Part shown: in pieces, positions 7,124 through 16,296 of the stretch
Position numbering within the stretch: position 1 is the stretch's first letter
Layout of the letters: each line of letters begins with the position of its first letter
Origin: an uncultured Clostridia bacterium
GTDB taxonomy: Bacteria; Bacillota; Clostridia; Oscillospirales; CAG-272
Direction of reading: 5' to 3'
DNA length: 44,799 nucleotides
NCBI GenBank assembly: GCA_944384545.1
Contig: CALWTT010000081.1
Coordinates: forward strand, 1-44,799
Program-made: the position numbers and the translations under genes
The notes under the pieces: model-generated
The model's database searches: none
What the model was told of the DNA's origin: nothing
The model's input: only the letters and a program-made list of their open reading frames with translations

Positions 7124-8551
7124 ATGAGAATCCGTCTTGATCATACCTATTCAGCCTCCGAAATCGCAAAACTGACCGGCGGGACAAAAGTCGGACCGGA
7201 AGCTTTTTCTGCTTTTTTATCCACCGACTCAAGAGAAATGGTTGCAGGAGATATTTTTGTCGCATTGCGGGGAGAAAATAACGACGGGCATGCTTTTCTC
7301 CCCGAAGCAATGCGACGTGGCGCGGCAATTCTTCTTCGTGAGGAAGATGGCTATATTAAAGACCATAAGAAAGACAACGACTTTCCCATGATTCTTCTTC
7401 CCGACACCACAAAAGCGCTCGCGGATCTTGGACGTGCGGCGAGAATGCGCATTGCGCCAACCGTTATCGCTATTACAGGCAGCGTTGGGAAGACGACTAC
7501 CAAAAACATGGTTGCCTCCGTACTTGGCATGCACTACCGCACGCATGCAACCCCGCAAAACCACAACAATCTTCTCGGGACCGCCCTCACTTTACTGGCC
7601 ATGCCAGCCGATACCGAGATCCTCGTTGTTGAACTCGGTATGAATCATCGCGGTGAAATGGCAGAGCTTTCCTCACTCGTGCAACCCGACATTGCCGTCA
7701 TCACCAATATCGGGAGCGCGCATATCGGCAACCTCGGCAGCCGATCGAATATCGCCGCTGCAAAACTGGAAATTCTGTTGAGCTGCACACCAGGCGCGCT
7801 CTATCTCTATCCCGGGAACGAACCGCTGCTCTGCCCTCCTTGCCAAACAGGGGTCACGCCGATGACCGTCTCCTCCGGGCCCCGGGACACCTGTTATTGG
7901 GAAAACCTGCATACGGAAGGAAATCTTACTGTTACGGATATCCGGATGGGAGAACATATTTTCCGAAGCCTCCCTCTGCCGGGTGCCGGAGCTCATATAG
8001 CATCCTGCTCCTGTTTTGCCGTTGCCATAGGCGTGACGCTTGGGCTCACCGAGAACGAAATCCGTACAGGACTCACACGCTGTCCCACAGATGCACTGCG
8101 TCAGAATATTTACCAGCAAGGGGGCGTATGTATCATACGGGACTGCTACAATGCCTCTCCTGAATCTATGACGGCCGCCTGCGGGGTTCTTATGCAGACA
8201 CCGGGCAGACGCCATGTTGCACTTCTGGGAGACATGCTGGAACTGGGAAGTCAAACACGACGGTTTCATGAGGAAATCGGCGCGCACTTTGCGTCTGCGG
8301 GACTCGATTTTCTGTTGACATTCGGTGTAGCCGCCGGGAATTTTGCAACAGGTGCAGCCGCGGCCGGCATGCCGGCCACGCATATCCTGCAAAATGCCGA
8401 CCCCAACCGTCCCGAAATCAGCGTACAGCAACTGGAAAATATACTTTGCTCCGGCGATGTGTTGCTGGTCAAGGCCTCCCGTGCCCTGGCTGCCGAACGG
8501 ATCCTCGCCCTTCTTCCCGATCATTTCCCTTCTGAAAGGAATCTTCTATGA
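7124..8551 (+). CDS. murF: UDP-MurNAc-tripeptide:D-Ala-D-Ala ligase MurF
   Basis: 475 residues. The N-terminal domain contains STDSREMVAGDIFVALRG. The ATP loop AITGSVGKTTTKN is at about 116-128, followed by NHNNLLGTALTLL and ELGMNHRGEM, all standard for MurF. NASPESMTAA near residue 340 and ALLGDMLELG near 370 mark the C-terminal part. It adds D-Ala-D-Ala to the tripeptide precursor in the cytoplasm. AAGGAGC precedes the ATG. Its stop overlaps the mraY start by four bases (ATGA), so the two are translationally coupled. Confidence 0.96.
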   Translation: MRIRLDHTYSASEIAKLTGGTKVGPEAFSAFLSTDSREMVAGDIFVALRGENNDGHAFLPEAMRRGAAILLREEDGYIKDHKKDNDFPMILLPDTTKALADLGRAARMRIAPTVIAITGSVGKTTTKNMVASVLGMHYRTHATPQNHNNLLGTALTLLAMPADTEILVVELGMNHRGEMAELSSLVQPDIAVITNIGSAHIGNLGSRSNIAAAKLEILLSCTPGALYLYPGNEPLLCPPCQTGVTPMTVSSGPRDTCYWENLHTEGNLTVTDIRMGEHIFRSLPLPGAGAHIASCSCFAVAIGVTLGLTENEIRTGLTRCPTDALRQNIYQQGGVCIIRDCYNASPESMTAACGVLMQTPGRRHVALLGDMLELGSQTRRFHEEIGAHFASAGLDFLLTFGVAAGNFATGAAAAGMPATHILQNADPNRPEISVQQLENILCSGDVLLVKASRALAAERILALLPDHFPSERNLL

Positions 8552-9534
8552 GCCTTCCTCTTTATTGTCTGATCGCCACACTTCTTTCTTTTCTTCTCTG
8601 CACGCTGGCACTCGCCCTGTTGATCCCACGTTTGCGTGCTATGAAAATGGGGCAAAAAATTCTGGATATCGGCCCCGCCTGGCATGCACCCAAAGAAGGC
8701 ACCCCAACCATGGGAGGGATCTCCTTCCTCCTTGTCTCCATCCCCTGTGGAATTTTGCTTGCACTGCTTGCGGAGCGGGAAGGCGAACATGCCGTTGTAT
8801 ATCCGTTTCTTGTGGCGCTCTTTTATGCAGTGGCCAACGGCGCCGTCGGCATTGCAGACGATCTGACAAAACTCCGCCATCATCGGAACGAAGGGCTCAC
8901 GCCTACACAAAAAATTCTCCTGCAAATTGTACTTTCCGCTGCGTATCTTTCCATCCTGCGCATGACCGGAATGATCGACACCACGCTGTATTTTCCGGGG
9001 ATCGGCATGTATATCGATCTCGGATTCTTCACTTACTTTTCTCTCATGCTGCTTCTGATCGGGATCACCAACTGTGCCAATCTCACCGACGGGATTGATG
9101 GGCTTGCCGCTTCAGTCGGCGGTGTCATCTTTGCTTTTTTTGCACTCCTTTCCGTACTGCACGCCGAAATTTCTTCCCTGCTTCTTTCCTCTCTGCTGCT
9201 CGGATGCTGTCTGTCGTTTCTGTTGTTCAACCACCATCCCGCACGTATTTTCATGGGAGACACCGGTTCGCTTTTTCTCGGGGCCTCCGCGGCTGCTATC
9301 CCGCTCATGCTTGGCAACCCGCTGATCATTCTTCTTTGTGGTATTGTATATATTGTGGAAGGCGCTTCGGTCATTTTGCAGGTTCTCTACTATAAACGAA
9401 CACGCAAGCGCTTGTTTCTCATGGCACACATTCATCACCACTTTGAAAAATGCGGCTGGAGCGAAAACAAAATTGTCGCCGTCTTCTCTGCACTGACCTT
9501 CACTGCCTGTCTGCTTGCCTATTTCCTTCCCTGA
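8548..9534 (+). CDS. mraY: phospho-MurNAc-pentapeptide transferase MraY
   Basis: 328 residues with about ten hydrophobic segments. Diagnostic stretches are PTMGG near residue 53, the first Asp motif IADDLTKL around 108-115, NCANLTDGIDGLA around 175-187, MGDTGSLFLG near 235 and the histidine cluster HIHHHFEKCGW near 293, which build the Mg2+-dependent active site on the cytoplasmic face. It makes lipid I from UDP-MurNAc-pentapeptide and undecaprenyl phosphate. The start overlaps murF. In most clusters murD follows; here ftsW follows after 30 bases. Confidence 0.97.
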   Translation: MSLPLYCLIATLLSFLLCTLALALLIPRLRAMKMGQKILDIGPAWHAPKEGTPTMGGISFLLVSIPCGILLALLAEREGEHAVVYPFLVALFYAVANGAVGIADDLTKLRHHRNEGLTPTQKILLQIVLSAAYLSILRMTGMIDTTLYFPGIGMYIDLGFFTYFSLMLLLIGITNCANLTDGIDGLAASVGGVIFAFFALLSVLHAEISSLLLSSLLLGCCLSFLLFNHHPARIFMGDTGSLFLGASAAAIPLMLGNPLIILLCGIVYIVEGASVILQVLYYKRTRKRLFLMAHIHHHFEKCGWSENKIVAVFSALTFTACLLAYFLP

Positions 9535-9564
9535 TTTCCTCGGTTATATTAAGGAGGCATAAGC

Positions 9565-10764
9565 GTGTCCTACAAAAACTATGATCAGACACCTGCCGTA
9601 AAGCGGCATCGTTTTCCCGCCTTGCCGGATGTAATTTCCAAGATCCGCGGAGAACAGGGACAGGCAGACCGGATAATGCTCCTGCTGATTCTTGCACTTG
9701 CCTGCTTCGGTTCCGTTATGATTTTCAGTGCCAGCTATGCCAACGCCCTTTCCCGGTACGGCGACAGTCTGTATTTCGTCAAGCGTCAGATCATCTGGCT
9801 CGCAGTCGGTTTTGCCACTATGATTCTGTGCTCGTTTATACAACCCGAACGGTATGAAAAATATACGCCACTGGCGTTTTGCATCACAATCATTCTTCTG
9901 ATTGCTGTACTTATTGCCGGGCAGACCGGAGGAGGCGCGCAACGTTGGCTGGCGATCGGGTCATTGACCTTTCAACCGTCTGAATTGGCAAAAACCACAC
10001 TGGTTCTCATGCTGGCACGCCATTTTGCACACCACAGGGACACCATCCTGGATTATGACAGGAAAGGCCGTTCCTTCCTGACAGGCACCATGGTTCCCTT
10101 TGCCTACATCGGTCTTATCTGCGGTCTTGTTGCGCTGGAAAAGCATCTGTCCTGCATCATCATTCTTGGAATGCTGGGGATCACGCTGATGTTTGCCGCC
10201 GGATCGCGTGCCCGTTATCTTACCATGTTCGGCGCCGCAGGCGTAGCAGGGGTCACTGCGCTCGCCCTTTTCACCGACTATACCAAACGTCGCATTATGA
10301 TCTGGCAGAATCCCGAGGCCTTTCCGCTCGACGGAGGCTGGCAAACGCTGCAGGGAATGATGGCCATCGGATCCGGCGGTTTTTTCGGACTCGGGCTGGG
10401 AAACAGCCGTCTCAAATACAGCTATGTTGCCGAACCGCAAAATGACTTTATTTTTACCATTACCTGCGAAGAGCTCGGTTTCCTCGGTGCCGCGCTGATT
10501 CTTATCCTTTTCGGCCTCTTCCTTTTCCGGGGATACAGCATTGCACTCCGAAACCCTTCGGTTTTCTGCGGGCTTGCTGTGTTCGGCATCACAACCAAAG
10601 TCGCGCTTCAGGTGCTTCTCAACCTTGCCGTCGTTACCAATTCCATTCCCAATACCGGTATCTCCCTACCCTTTTTCAGCTATGGAGGATCCTCTCTTGT
10701 CATGCTGTTTGCTGAAATGGGTATCATTCTGTCCATATCCCGTACATCACACATCCGACGCTGA
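9565..10764 (+). CDS. ftsW: FtsW/SpoVE-type SEDS peptidoglycan glycosyltransferase
   Basis: 399 residues from a GTG start with AAGGAGG ten bases upstream. About ten membrane helices follow a 35-40 residue polar N-terminal tail. SEDS signatures include RWLAIGSLTFQPSELAKTT (around 132-150), the KRRIMIWQNPE loop, GGFFGLGLGNSRLKYSYVAEPQNDFIFT (around 270-297) and the C-terminal TGISLPFFSYGGSSL. SEDS proteins polymerise lipid II and act in a complex with a class B PBP, which here is encoded upstream. Whether it serves vegetative division (FtsW) or spore cortex formation (SpoVE) cannot be told from sequence. Sixteen bases separate it from murG. Confidence 0.94.
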   Translation: MSYKNYDQTPAVKRHRFPALPDVISKIRGEQGQADRIMLLLILALACFGSVMIFSASYANALSRYGDSLYFVKRQIIWLAVGFATMILCSFIQPERYEKYTPLAFCITIILLIAVLIAGQTGGGAQRWLAIGSLTFQPSELAKTTLVLMLARHFAHHRDTILDYDRKGRSFLTGTMVPFAYIGLICGLVALEKHLSCIIILGMLGITLMFAAGSRARYLTMFGAAGVAGVTALALFTDYTKRRIMIWQNPEAFPLDGGWQTLQGMMAIGSGGFFGLGLGNSRLKYSYVAEPQNDFIFTITCEELGFLGAALILILFGLFLFRGYSIALRNPSVFCGLAVFGITTKVALQVLLNLAVVTNSIPNTGISLPFFSYGGSSLVMLFAEMGIILSISRTSHIRR

Positions 10765-10780
10765 CATCGGGAGGAAAAAT

Positions 10781-11911
10781 ATGCGTATACTTCTGACAGG
10801 CGGGGGAACCGCAGGACACATCCATCCGGCCATTGCCATTGCCGAAATCCTGCGTGCAAACGATCCGCACAGTGAAATTGCCTTTGTGGGAACTCCGGAC
10901 GGCATGGAAAACCGTCTTGTCGGAGATTGCGGATATCCCATGTATCATGTGCGGGTGTGTGGATTTTCCCGTTCTCTTTCTCTGCGGAACATCAAAGCAC
11001 TCTATCTGGCTCTTACTTCTCCCCATGCAGCAAAACGAATTCTGCGCGAATTCGCTCCTGACGCGGTCATCGGTACCGGTGGATACGTCAGCTGGCCGAT
11101 CCTTGCCGCCGCAGCCAAATGCGGCATTCCTACGGCACTGCATGAATCCAATGCACTTCCTGGTCTTACCACCCGACGTCTTGCCCCGCATATGGACGCC
11201 ATATGGCTCAATTTCCGGGAGACGGCGGCGGCTCTCCCACATTGTAAAAATCCGCCCGTCTACACGGGGAATCCACTGAGAAGTGCCTTTTCCACCGTTT
11301 CCCGCGCCTCGGCACGTCGCGCCCTGCACCTCAATGAACAGGATCTGCTCCTTCTATCCTTCGGCGGGTCTCTCGGCGCGGACGCCATCAACCGGGCCTG
11401 CCTTACTGCGGACAGGTTCCTTTTCCGAAAAGTCCCCCAACTTCGCCATGTGCATGCCTGCGGACGCAGTCACTACGATAGCTGCCGTGCCTTCGCCCCG
11501 GAATTGCAGAATCCACGTCTTTCTCTGCTTCCCTTTATCGATCAGATGCCGCTTTATATGAGTGCCGCGGATATAATTATCTCGCGCGCCGGCGCTATGA
11601 CAATTTCCGAACTGGCGCTGTGCGGCAAATGTGCCATTCTGATCCCCTCCCCGCATGTAGCGGACAATCATCAGCTCAAAAATGCGTCGGTACTTGCCGA
11701 TGCAGGCGCAGCGATTCTCCTCCAGGAGAGTCAACTTTCTCCGGAATCGCTGTCTGAAATCATTTTGCATCTTGCCGACTCCCCGCAGCATCGCACCGCC
11801 TTGGAAAATACCATTCGCCGATTCGCAAAGCCGGACGCCAACCGCTCGGTCTGGCAGGAAATCCGAAAACTCGTTTCCACTCCCTCACACCCCTCGCCTG
11901 CCAAGGATTAA
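10781..11911 (+). CDS. murG: undecaprenyl-PP-MurNAc-pentapeptide GlcNAc transferase MurG
   Basis: 376 residues from the ATG preceded by GGGAGGAAAAAT; a longer open frame overlaps ftsW but has no support. The N-terminus MRILLTGGGTAGHIHPAIAIAE is the classical MurG glycine-rich lipid-binding loop. ESNALPG (about 126-132), FGGSLGA (about 195-201) and the donor-site segment IISRAGAMTISELALCGK (about 266-283) followed by ADNHQLKNA are family hallmarks. It converts lipid I to lipid II on the inner membrane face. Last gene of the precursor-synthesis block, followed by 121 bases with a fresh promoter for ftsZ. Confidence 0.97.
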   Translation: MRILLTGGGTAGHIHPAIAIAEILRANDPHSEIAFVGTPDGMENRLVGDCGYPMYHVRVCGFSRSLSLRNIKALYLALTSPHAAKRILREFAPDAVIGTGGYVSWPILAAAAKCGIPTALHESNALPGLTTRRLAPHMDAIWLNFRETAAALPHCKNPPVYTGNPLRSAFSTVSRASARRALHLNEQDLLLLSFGGSLGADAINRACLTADRFLFRKVPQLRHVHACGRSHYDSCRAFAPELQNPRLSLLPFIDQMPLYMSAADIIISRAGAMTISELALCGKCAILIPSPHVADNHQLKNASVLADAGAAILLQESQLSPESLSEIILHLADSPQHRTALENTIRRFAKPDANRSVWQEIRKLVSTPSHPSPAKD

Positions 11912-11945
11912 TTGTTAAAAAACTGTTAATTGTCCGTACTTTTCC

Positions 11946-11975
11946 TTGCAATGAATACTGTACTTGTAGTATGAT
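11946..11975 (+). promoter_or_regulatory. promoter of ftsZ
   Basis: TTGCAA (11946-11951) and TATGAT (11970-11975) are 18 bp apart in the AT-rich gap between murG and ftsZ. A long imperfect dyad (ATGATATATTT near 11971 and AAATATATATCAT near 12003) could fold the leader and bring the GAGG ribosome site close to a hairpin. Confidence 0.6.
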
Positions 11976-12032
11976 ATATTTGTATAGTTTTTTTCCTTCA
12001 GGAAATATATATCATGCATGTGAGGATGTAAA

Positions 12033-13211
12033 ATGAACGTACAGTTTGACGATGATCTGTTCGGAAGCGGTGTCCACATCAAAGTCATCGGTGTGGGTGG
12101 CGGCGGAAACAATGCGGTAAACCGCATGATCGCTACCAATATCCGCGGTGTCGAATTTATTGCCATCAATACCGATGCGCAGGCTCTTCGCTCTTCCAAT
12201 GCCAGCACCAAACTGGTCATCGGAGAAAAAATTACCCGCGGGCACGGTGCCGGCTCAAATCCCGATGTCGGTAAACGCTCGGCAGAAGAAAGCATTGATG
12301 CGATCAAGCAGTCGCTGGATGGCGCAGATATGGTATTTGTCACCACCGGCATGGGTGGCGGAACCGGTACCGGCGCTGCACCGGTTGTTGCCAAAGCCGC
12401 TCGTGAAATGGGGATTCTCACCATCGGTATCGTCACAAAGCCCTTTGCTTTCGAAGGCAAAAAACGAATGGTGCAGGCTGAACTCGGTATCGATGCACTC
12501 AAACAATATGTGGATTCTCTCATCATTATCCCCAACGAACGCTTGAAGCAGGTTTCGGATACACGGATTACTCTGGCCAATGCTTTTGAAATTGCCGATG
12601 ATGTTTTACGTCGCGGTGTACAGAGCGTTTCCGAATTGATCAATGTTCCCGGCTTTGTCAATCTGGATTTTGCCGATGTCACATCCATCATGCAGGATGC
12701 CGGTTATGCACATATGGGCGTCGGGTCTGCATGCGGTGCCGATAAAGCACAGATCGCCGCCAAAGCCGCCATCTCTTCCCCGCTTCTCGAAACCTCCATT
12801 GCTGGCGCCACCGGCATCCTCGTGAGCATTACCGCTTCCCCCGATATCGGACTGGAAGATATTGATCTGGCCTCTACGATGATAGCCGAAGAGGCACATC
12901 CGGATGCCAATATTATATGGGGCGCCGCATTTGACCCCTCCCTCGAAGATGAAATGCGCGTTACCATTATTGCAACCGGCTTTGAAAGCGGTGCGCAAAA
13001 TGAAATCCCTGCCCCGCCAGAAGAACAGGAAGAACCCGCATTCACACCCAAGACCGAAGAAAAAGACGATGAACCGATTGCACAGGTCACTCCCGTCCGC
13101 AAGTCGTCTCCTGTCTCCGAACCATCCATTTCCGATTCCGATTTCAGCGATATCATGAGCATACTCAAACGCTCAAAAGGCAATACCGGTTCTAACAACA
13201 GAAGATTTTAA
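12033..13211 (+). CDS. ftsZ: cell division GTPase FtsZ
   Basis: 392 residues. [17 protein letters not shown] (12-28) and the tubulin signature [15 protein letters not shown] (about 105-119) are diagnostic, along with NERLKQVSD and [14 protein letters not shown] variable acidic linker (about 320-375) leads to the C-terminal peptide [11 protein letters not shown], which would bind membrane tethers such as SepF or FtsA. FtsZ forms the cytokinetic ring. No ftsA or ftsQ precedes it here. It has its own promoter and is followed after 35 bases by an SGNH hydrolase gene that probably shares its transcript. Confidence 0.98.
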   Translation: MNVQFDDDLFGSGVHIKVIGVGGGGNNAVNRMIATNIRGVEFIAINTDAQALRSSNASTKLVIGEKITRGHGAGSNPDVGKRSAEESIDAIKQSLDGADMVFVTTGMGGGTGTGAAPVVAKAAREMGILTIGIVTKPFAFEGKKRMVQAELGIDALKQYVDSLIIIPNERLKQVSDTRITLANAFEIADDVLRRGVQSVSELINVPGFVNLDFADVTSIMQDAGYAHMGVGSACGADKAQIAAKAAISSPLLETSIAGATGILVSITASPDIGLEDIDLASTMIAEEAHPDANIIWGAAFDPSLEDEMRVTIIATGFESGAQNEIPAPPEEQEEPAFTPKTEEKDDEPIAQVTPVRKSSPVSEPSISDSDFSDIMSILKRSKGNTGSNNRRF

Positions 13212-13246
13212 CCGGACAGTTTGTATCGCAGAAAAGGAGACATGCC

Positions 13247-13909
13247 ATGCTTATCAAAAACTCCGACCGAATCGTTTTTGCCGGTGACTCCGTAACCGAT
13301 GCAGGAAGAGCCTATCCCCTTGGCGAGGGCGGGGACGGCCTTGGAAGAAGCTATGTCCATATTGTGGACAATCTTCTTGCTGCCTTCTATCCTGAACTTC
13401 GCATCCGGGTGACCAATGCGGGAATCAGCGGAAATACCAGCCGGGATTTGCTTGCTCGTTTTGATAAAGACGTAATTGCACTCAAGCCGGATATCGTCAG
13501 CATCTGTATCGGCATCAATGATGTCTGGCGTCAGTTTGACAGTCCTACGATTCCGGATCACCAGGTCATGCCGGACGAGTATGAAAAAAATGTTGCCGCC
13601 ATGCTCGAAAAACTGCAAAGCGGCCCCAGAGATGTTTTTCTCATGACCCCTTATTATATGGAACCGAATACATCCGACGCTATGCGTGCCCGCATGGATG
13701 AATACGGTGCCGCCTGCCGGCGACTCAGTGATGTTTATGGCTGCCATTTTATCAATTTGCAGGCGATGTTTGACCGTTATTTCACCTTCCGCCACTCCTG
13801 CAGCATTGCCTGGGACCGTGTCCATCCCAACCAGATCGGAGCAACTTTGATCGCACGCGAATTCCTCTCGGCATGCGCCTTTGATTTTTTGCATATTTCC
13901 AACCCATAA
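13247..13909 (+). CDS. SGNH/GDSL-family hydrolase
   Basis: 220 residues, AAGGAG ribosome site. The four SGNH blocks are visible: FAGDSVTDAG with the nucleophilic Ser (about 9-18), NAGISGNTSRDLL (about 59-71), GINDVWRQF (about 87-95) and WDRVHPNQIGATLIA with the catalytic Asp-His pair (about 187-201). There is no signal peptide or membrane segment, so it probably acts in the cytoplasm on an ester substrate such as an acylated or acetylated sugar. It lies behind ftsZ and before a strong terminator; a link to peptidoglycan or glycan deacetylation is only suggested by position. Confidence 0.85.
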   Translation: MLIKNSDRIVFAGDSVTDAGRAYPLGEGGDGLGRSYVHIVDNLLAAFYPELRIRVTNAGISGNTSRDLLARFDKDVIALKPDIVSICIGINDVWRQFDSPTIPDHQVMPDEYEKNVAAMLEKLQSGPRDVFLMTPYYMEPNTSDAMRARMDEYGAACRRLSDVYGCHFINLQAMFDRYFTFRHSCSIAWDRVHPNQIGATLIAREFLSACAFDFLHISNP

Positions 13910-13929
13910 CAGGATTCTGTGTCACATGA

Positions 13930-13980
13930 CAGAACAGCACCATCCCACAAAATTACTGCGGGACGGTGCTGTTCTGTTTT
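13930..13980. terminator. terminator between the ftsZ unit and the converging pfk gene
   Basis: CAGAACAGCACC (13930-13941) and GGTGCTGTTCTG (13965-13976) pair perfectly over 12 bp, with an inner CCC/GGG extension, followed by TTTT. It lies between convergent genes and can serve both directions. Confidence 0.75.
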
Positions 13981-14030
13981 GCGCGTCGGTCATATGTATT
14001 CATGTCATGCGATCCGGCACGCGCTTCCGA

Positions 14031-15269
14031 TTATAGAATGTAGTGCATCGGAAGTCCGTTTCGGAAAACTGGTCGGACTTCCCCGCGAATCAGAGGTTGC
14101 AGATAACCGATACAGGCATCCGTAATGCCGTTACCCGCTGCATTGATATATGTATCCGGGACATGTCGCACCCGGTTGGCCACGCAGCGGATCGGTACCG
14201 TTGCGTATCTGACATGATATGCAGAACCCGGTTTTCTCAGAATCACACCCATACAGCCGCTTTCTCCATGTAATGCTGCTTTTACACAATACGCCCCCAC
14301 TGCGCGGGATTCCCGGATATCCGTGCAGGAAAGCAGATGTGCGGCGCATCTCTGCGGAAGATTTAACTCTACGGAACGCACTTTGCATCCGAACGTGTTC
14401 TTGACCGCGCTTTCCAATACCTTTCCGGTTCCGCCAAGATACCGATGTCCGAACACATCGGTAACGCCGCTCTGCGCACCGGCTCCCACATATCCACCGT
14501 CCGCGAACCGGATTCCCTCCGATACGGCTACAACAACATTCGGATGCCGCACGAAAGCATTCTTCAGATCTGAATAGAACTGTTCCATGGAAAAGGGCCG
14601 TTCGGGTAAATAAATCAGGTCCGGGCCGGGAGCACCGATGACAGCAGGCAACGCTGATGCCGTTGTAAGCCATCCTGCATCACGTCCCATCACCTCCACC
14701 AATGTAACCGCCGGGATCCGATAGACCGAACAATCGCGCAGAATTTCGTGTACCGTGGTTGCAATATATTTTGCGGCGGAGCCGAATCCTGGTGTATGAT
14801 CGGTCTCCGGCAGATCGTTGTCAATGGTCTTTGGCACGCCTACCACCCGCATCTCATACGATTGCCCTTCTATATACTGGCTCAGCTTTGCCACGGCGTC
14901 CATCGAATCGTTTCCGCCAATATAAAAGAAATACCGGATATTATACTTCCGGAAAATCCGGAGTGCTTCCTCATACACATCGGAACCGTTCTCCACAGCA
15001 GGCAATTTTCTTCTGCAGGAACCGAGAACCGCAGCCGGTGTTCTTTTCAGCAGTTCCCGCGATGGCGGATCCGAAAAGTGCGCAAACAAATCCACAAAAT
15101 CTTCTGAAAACAAACCGTCCAGTCCGTTGCGCATGCCATATAAAGTACCGATCAGACCGGCATCGTGCGCAACAAGTGACGCCTCAATCACACCGCAAAG
15201 CGATGCATTGATGGCGGCCGTCGGACCCCCGGACTGTCCGACAAGTGCATTCCCATATAACTGATTCAT
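14031..15269 (-). CDS. diphosphate-type 6-phosphofructokinase
   Basis: 412 residues. The N-terminus NALVGQSGGPTAAINAS is the PFK phosphate-donor loop. The active-site stretch is PKTIDNDL (146-153), where the Lys after Pro marks pyrophosphate-dependent enzymes (ATP enzymes have Gly), and GGNDS (118-122) carries Asp where ATP enzymes have Gly. MGRDAGW and the long insert relative to the 320-residue ATP-PfkA are also typical. It would interconvert fructose 6-phosphate and fructose 1,6-bisphosphate using PPi, reversibly, in the cytoplasm. Donor choice is inferred from these residues. It has its own promoter inside the 3' end of the upstream YitT gene. Confidence 0.9.
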   Translation of the reverse strand: MNQLYGNALVGQSGGPTAAINASLCGVIEASLVAHDAGLIGTLYGMRNGLDGLFSEDFVDLFAHFSDPPSRELLKRTPAAVLGSCRRKLPAVENGSDVYEEALRIFRKYNIRYFFYIGGNDSMDAVAKLSQYIEGQSYEMRVVGVPKTIDNDLPETDHTPGFGSAAKYIATTVHEILRDCSVYRIPAVTLVEVMGRDAGWLTTASALPAVIGAPGPDLIYLPERPFSMEQFYSDLKNAFVRHPNVVVAVSEGIRFADGGYVGAGAQSGVTDVFGHRYLGGTGKVLESAVKNTFGCKVRSVELNLPQRCAAHLLSCTDIRESRAVGAYCVKAALHGESGCMGVILRKPGSAYHVRYATVPIRCVANRVRHVPDTYINAAGNGITDACIGYLQPLIRGEVRPVFRNGLPMHYIL

Positions 15270-15302
15270 CCAAACTCCATCCTCATATATTTTACAATGG
15301 GA

Positions 15303-15331
15303 AGTATATCACAGACCGCCCTGCTTGTCAA
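15303..15331 (-). promoter_or_regulatory. sigma-A promoter of the phosphofructokinase gene
   Basis: On the minus strand TTGACA (15331-15326) and TATACT (15308-15303) are 17 bp apart. The -35 element and spacer lie inside the last codons of the upstream YitT gene. Confidence 0.75.
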
Positions 15332-16178
15332 CCGTCTGCTCGCTGAAGCGGTAGCCGAATATCTGCGGAGCGGCCAGCATGATCAGAAAAACTTCCGGAT
15401 GCATCTTCCGTACCAGCTCTGAGAGCCGCTCTGCTTCTCCGGGTTTAACGGCGCATAACAGAATTTCCCTGCCCTCACCCGTGTACCATCCGGACGCCGT
15501 TGCGCGGGTAACTCCACGCTGAATCTGTGTAGCGATGGCCTCGCAAAGTGCCGGAGCGCTGTCCTTGTGACATATCAGAAGCGCGAGGGTTGCCCGGCGG
15601 GAATAACTGACTGTCCTGTCTACGGTATAGGAAAAGATATAAGCGGCTACCGCTGAATAGAATATTCCCGAAAAGTCCCGAAGAATCAGGGCAGACAACA
15701 AAATAACCGTACCATCCAATAATAAAACGAGCCGTCCCATAGACAATTTCCGGAATCGGAGGCGAATAAGATAGGCAGCCAGATCGCTTCCACCGCTGGT
15801 ATATCCGCGCAACAGTGCCAGGCCGAGGCCCAATCCGGTCAGAAATCCTCCAAAAACCGCTGCGATCAGCAGATCGCCTGTCATGGATGGTACGAATGCA
15901 AACAAATCTACAGAAAGGGATAGCACAAGGATCCCGAGCAGGGCACGCCGTACCCCCTCACCTCCGCTGACGTAAAAACTGATTGCCAATAAGGGAAGGT
16001 TCACTGCAGCGGTAACCAGACCGGCCGGAAGTCCGAATAGAAGATTCACCGTAGTGGCAATGCCGGTTGCCCCGCCCATTACAATGGCGTGGGGCAACAG
16101 AAACATCTGATAACCGGCTCCAAACAGTGCCGCACCTCCGAGCAGTGCGGCTGCATCCTGCCATGCATCCCGTTTCAT
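15309..16178 (-). CDS. YitT family integral membrane protein
   Basis: 289 residues with five to six hydrophobic segments in the first 190 residues, including the GGATGIATTVNLLFGLPAG motif (about 35-53) and LRGYTSGGSDLAAYLI (about 123-138), both hallmarks of the YitT/DUF161 fold. The last 80 residues form a soluble domain of the DUF2179 type (SGWYTGEGREILLCAV, then EVFLIMLAAPQIFGYRF). Function in this family is not settled; some members are suggested to be transporters. GGGAGG precedes the start. It lies upstream of pfk in the same direction, with 39 bases between. Confidence 0.88.
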   Translation of the reverse strand: MKRDAWQDAAALLGGAALFGAGYQMFLLPHAIVMGGATGIATTVNLLFGLPAGLVTAAVNLPLLAISFYVSGGEGVRRALLGILVLSLSVDLFAFVPSMTGDLLIAAVFGGFLTGLGLGLALLRGYTSGGSDLAAYLIRLRFRKLSMGRLVLLLDGTVILLSALILRDFSGIFYSAVAAYIFSYTVDRTVSYSRRATLALLICHKDSAPALCEAIATQIQRGVTRATASGWYTGEGREILLCAVKPGEAERLSELVRKMHPEVFLIMLAAPQIFGYRFSEQTVDKQGGL

Positions 16179-16231
16179 CTGACTTCCCTCCCATCTTTTC
16201 CTATCCTGTACAGAAACCCGTCAATATATAC

Positions 16232-16283
16232 AGAAGCGGGAACGCGCTTTGCATCAGCTGCGCGCGTTCCCGCTTCTTTTTTT
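16232..16283. terminator. strong hairpin after the leucine-rich repeat gene
   Basis: AGAAGCGGGAACGCGC (16232-16247) pairs with GCGCGTTCCCGCTTCT (16262-16277), 16 bp, followed on the plus strand by a run of T. For minus-strand transcripts from the repeat protein gene the 3' side is only moderately U-rich. It separates that gene from yitT. Confidence 0.65.
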
Positions 16284-16296
16284 CGTTATGACCGGA

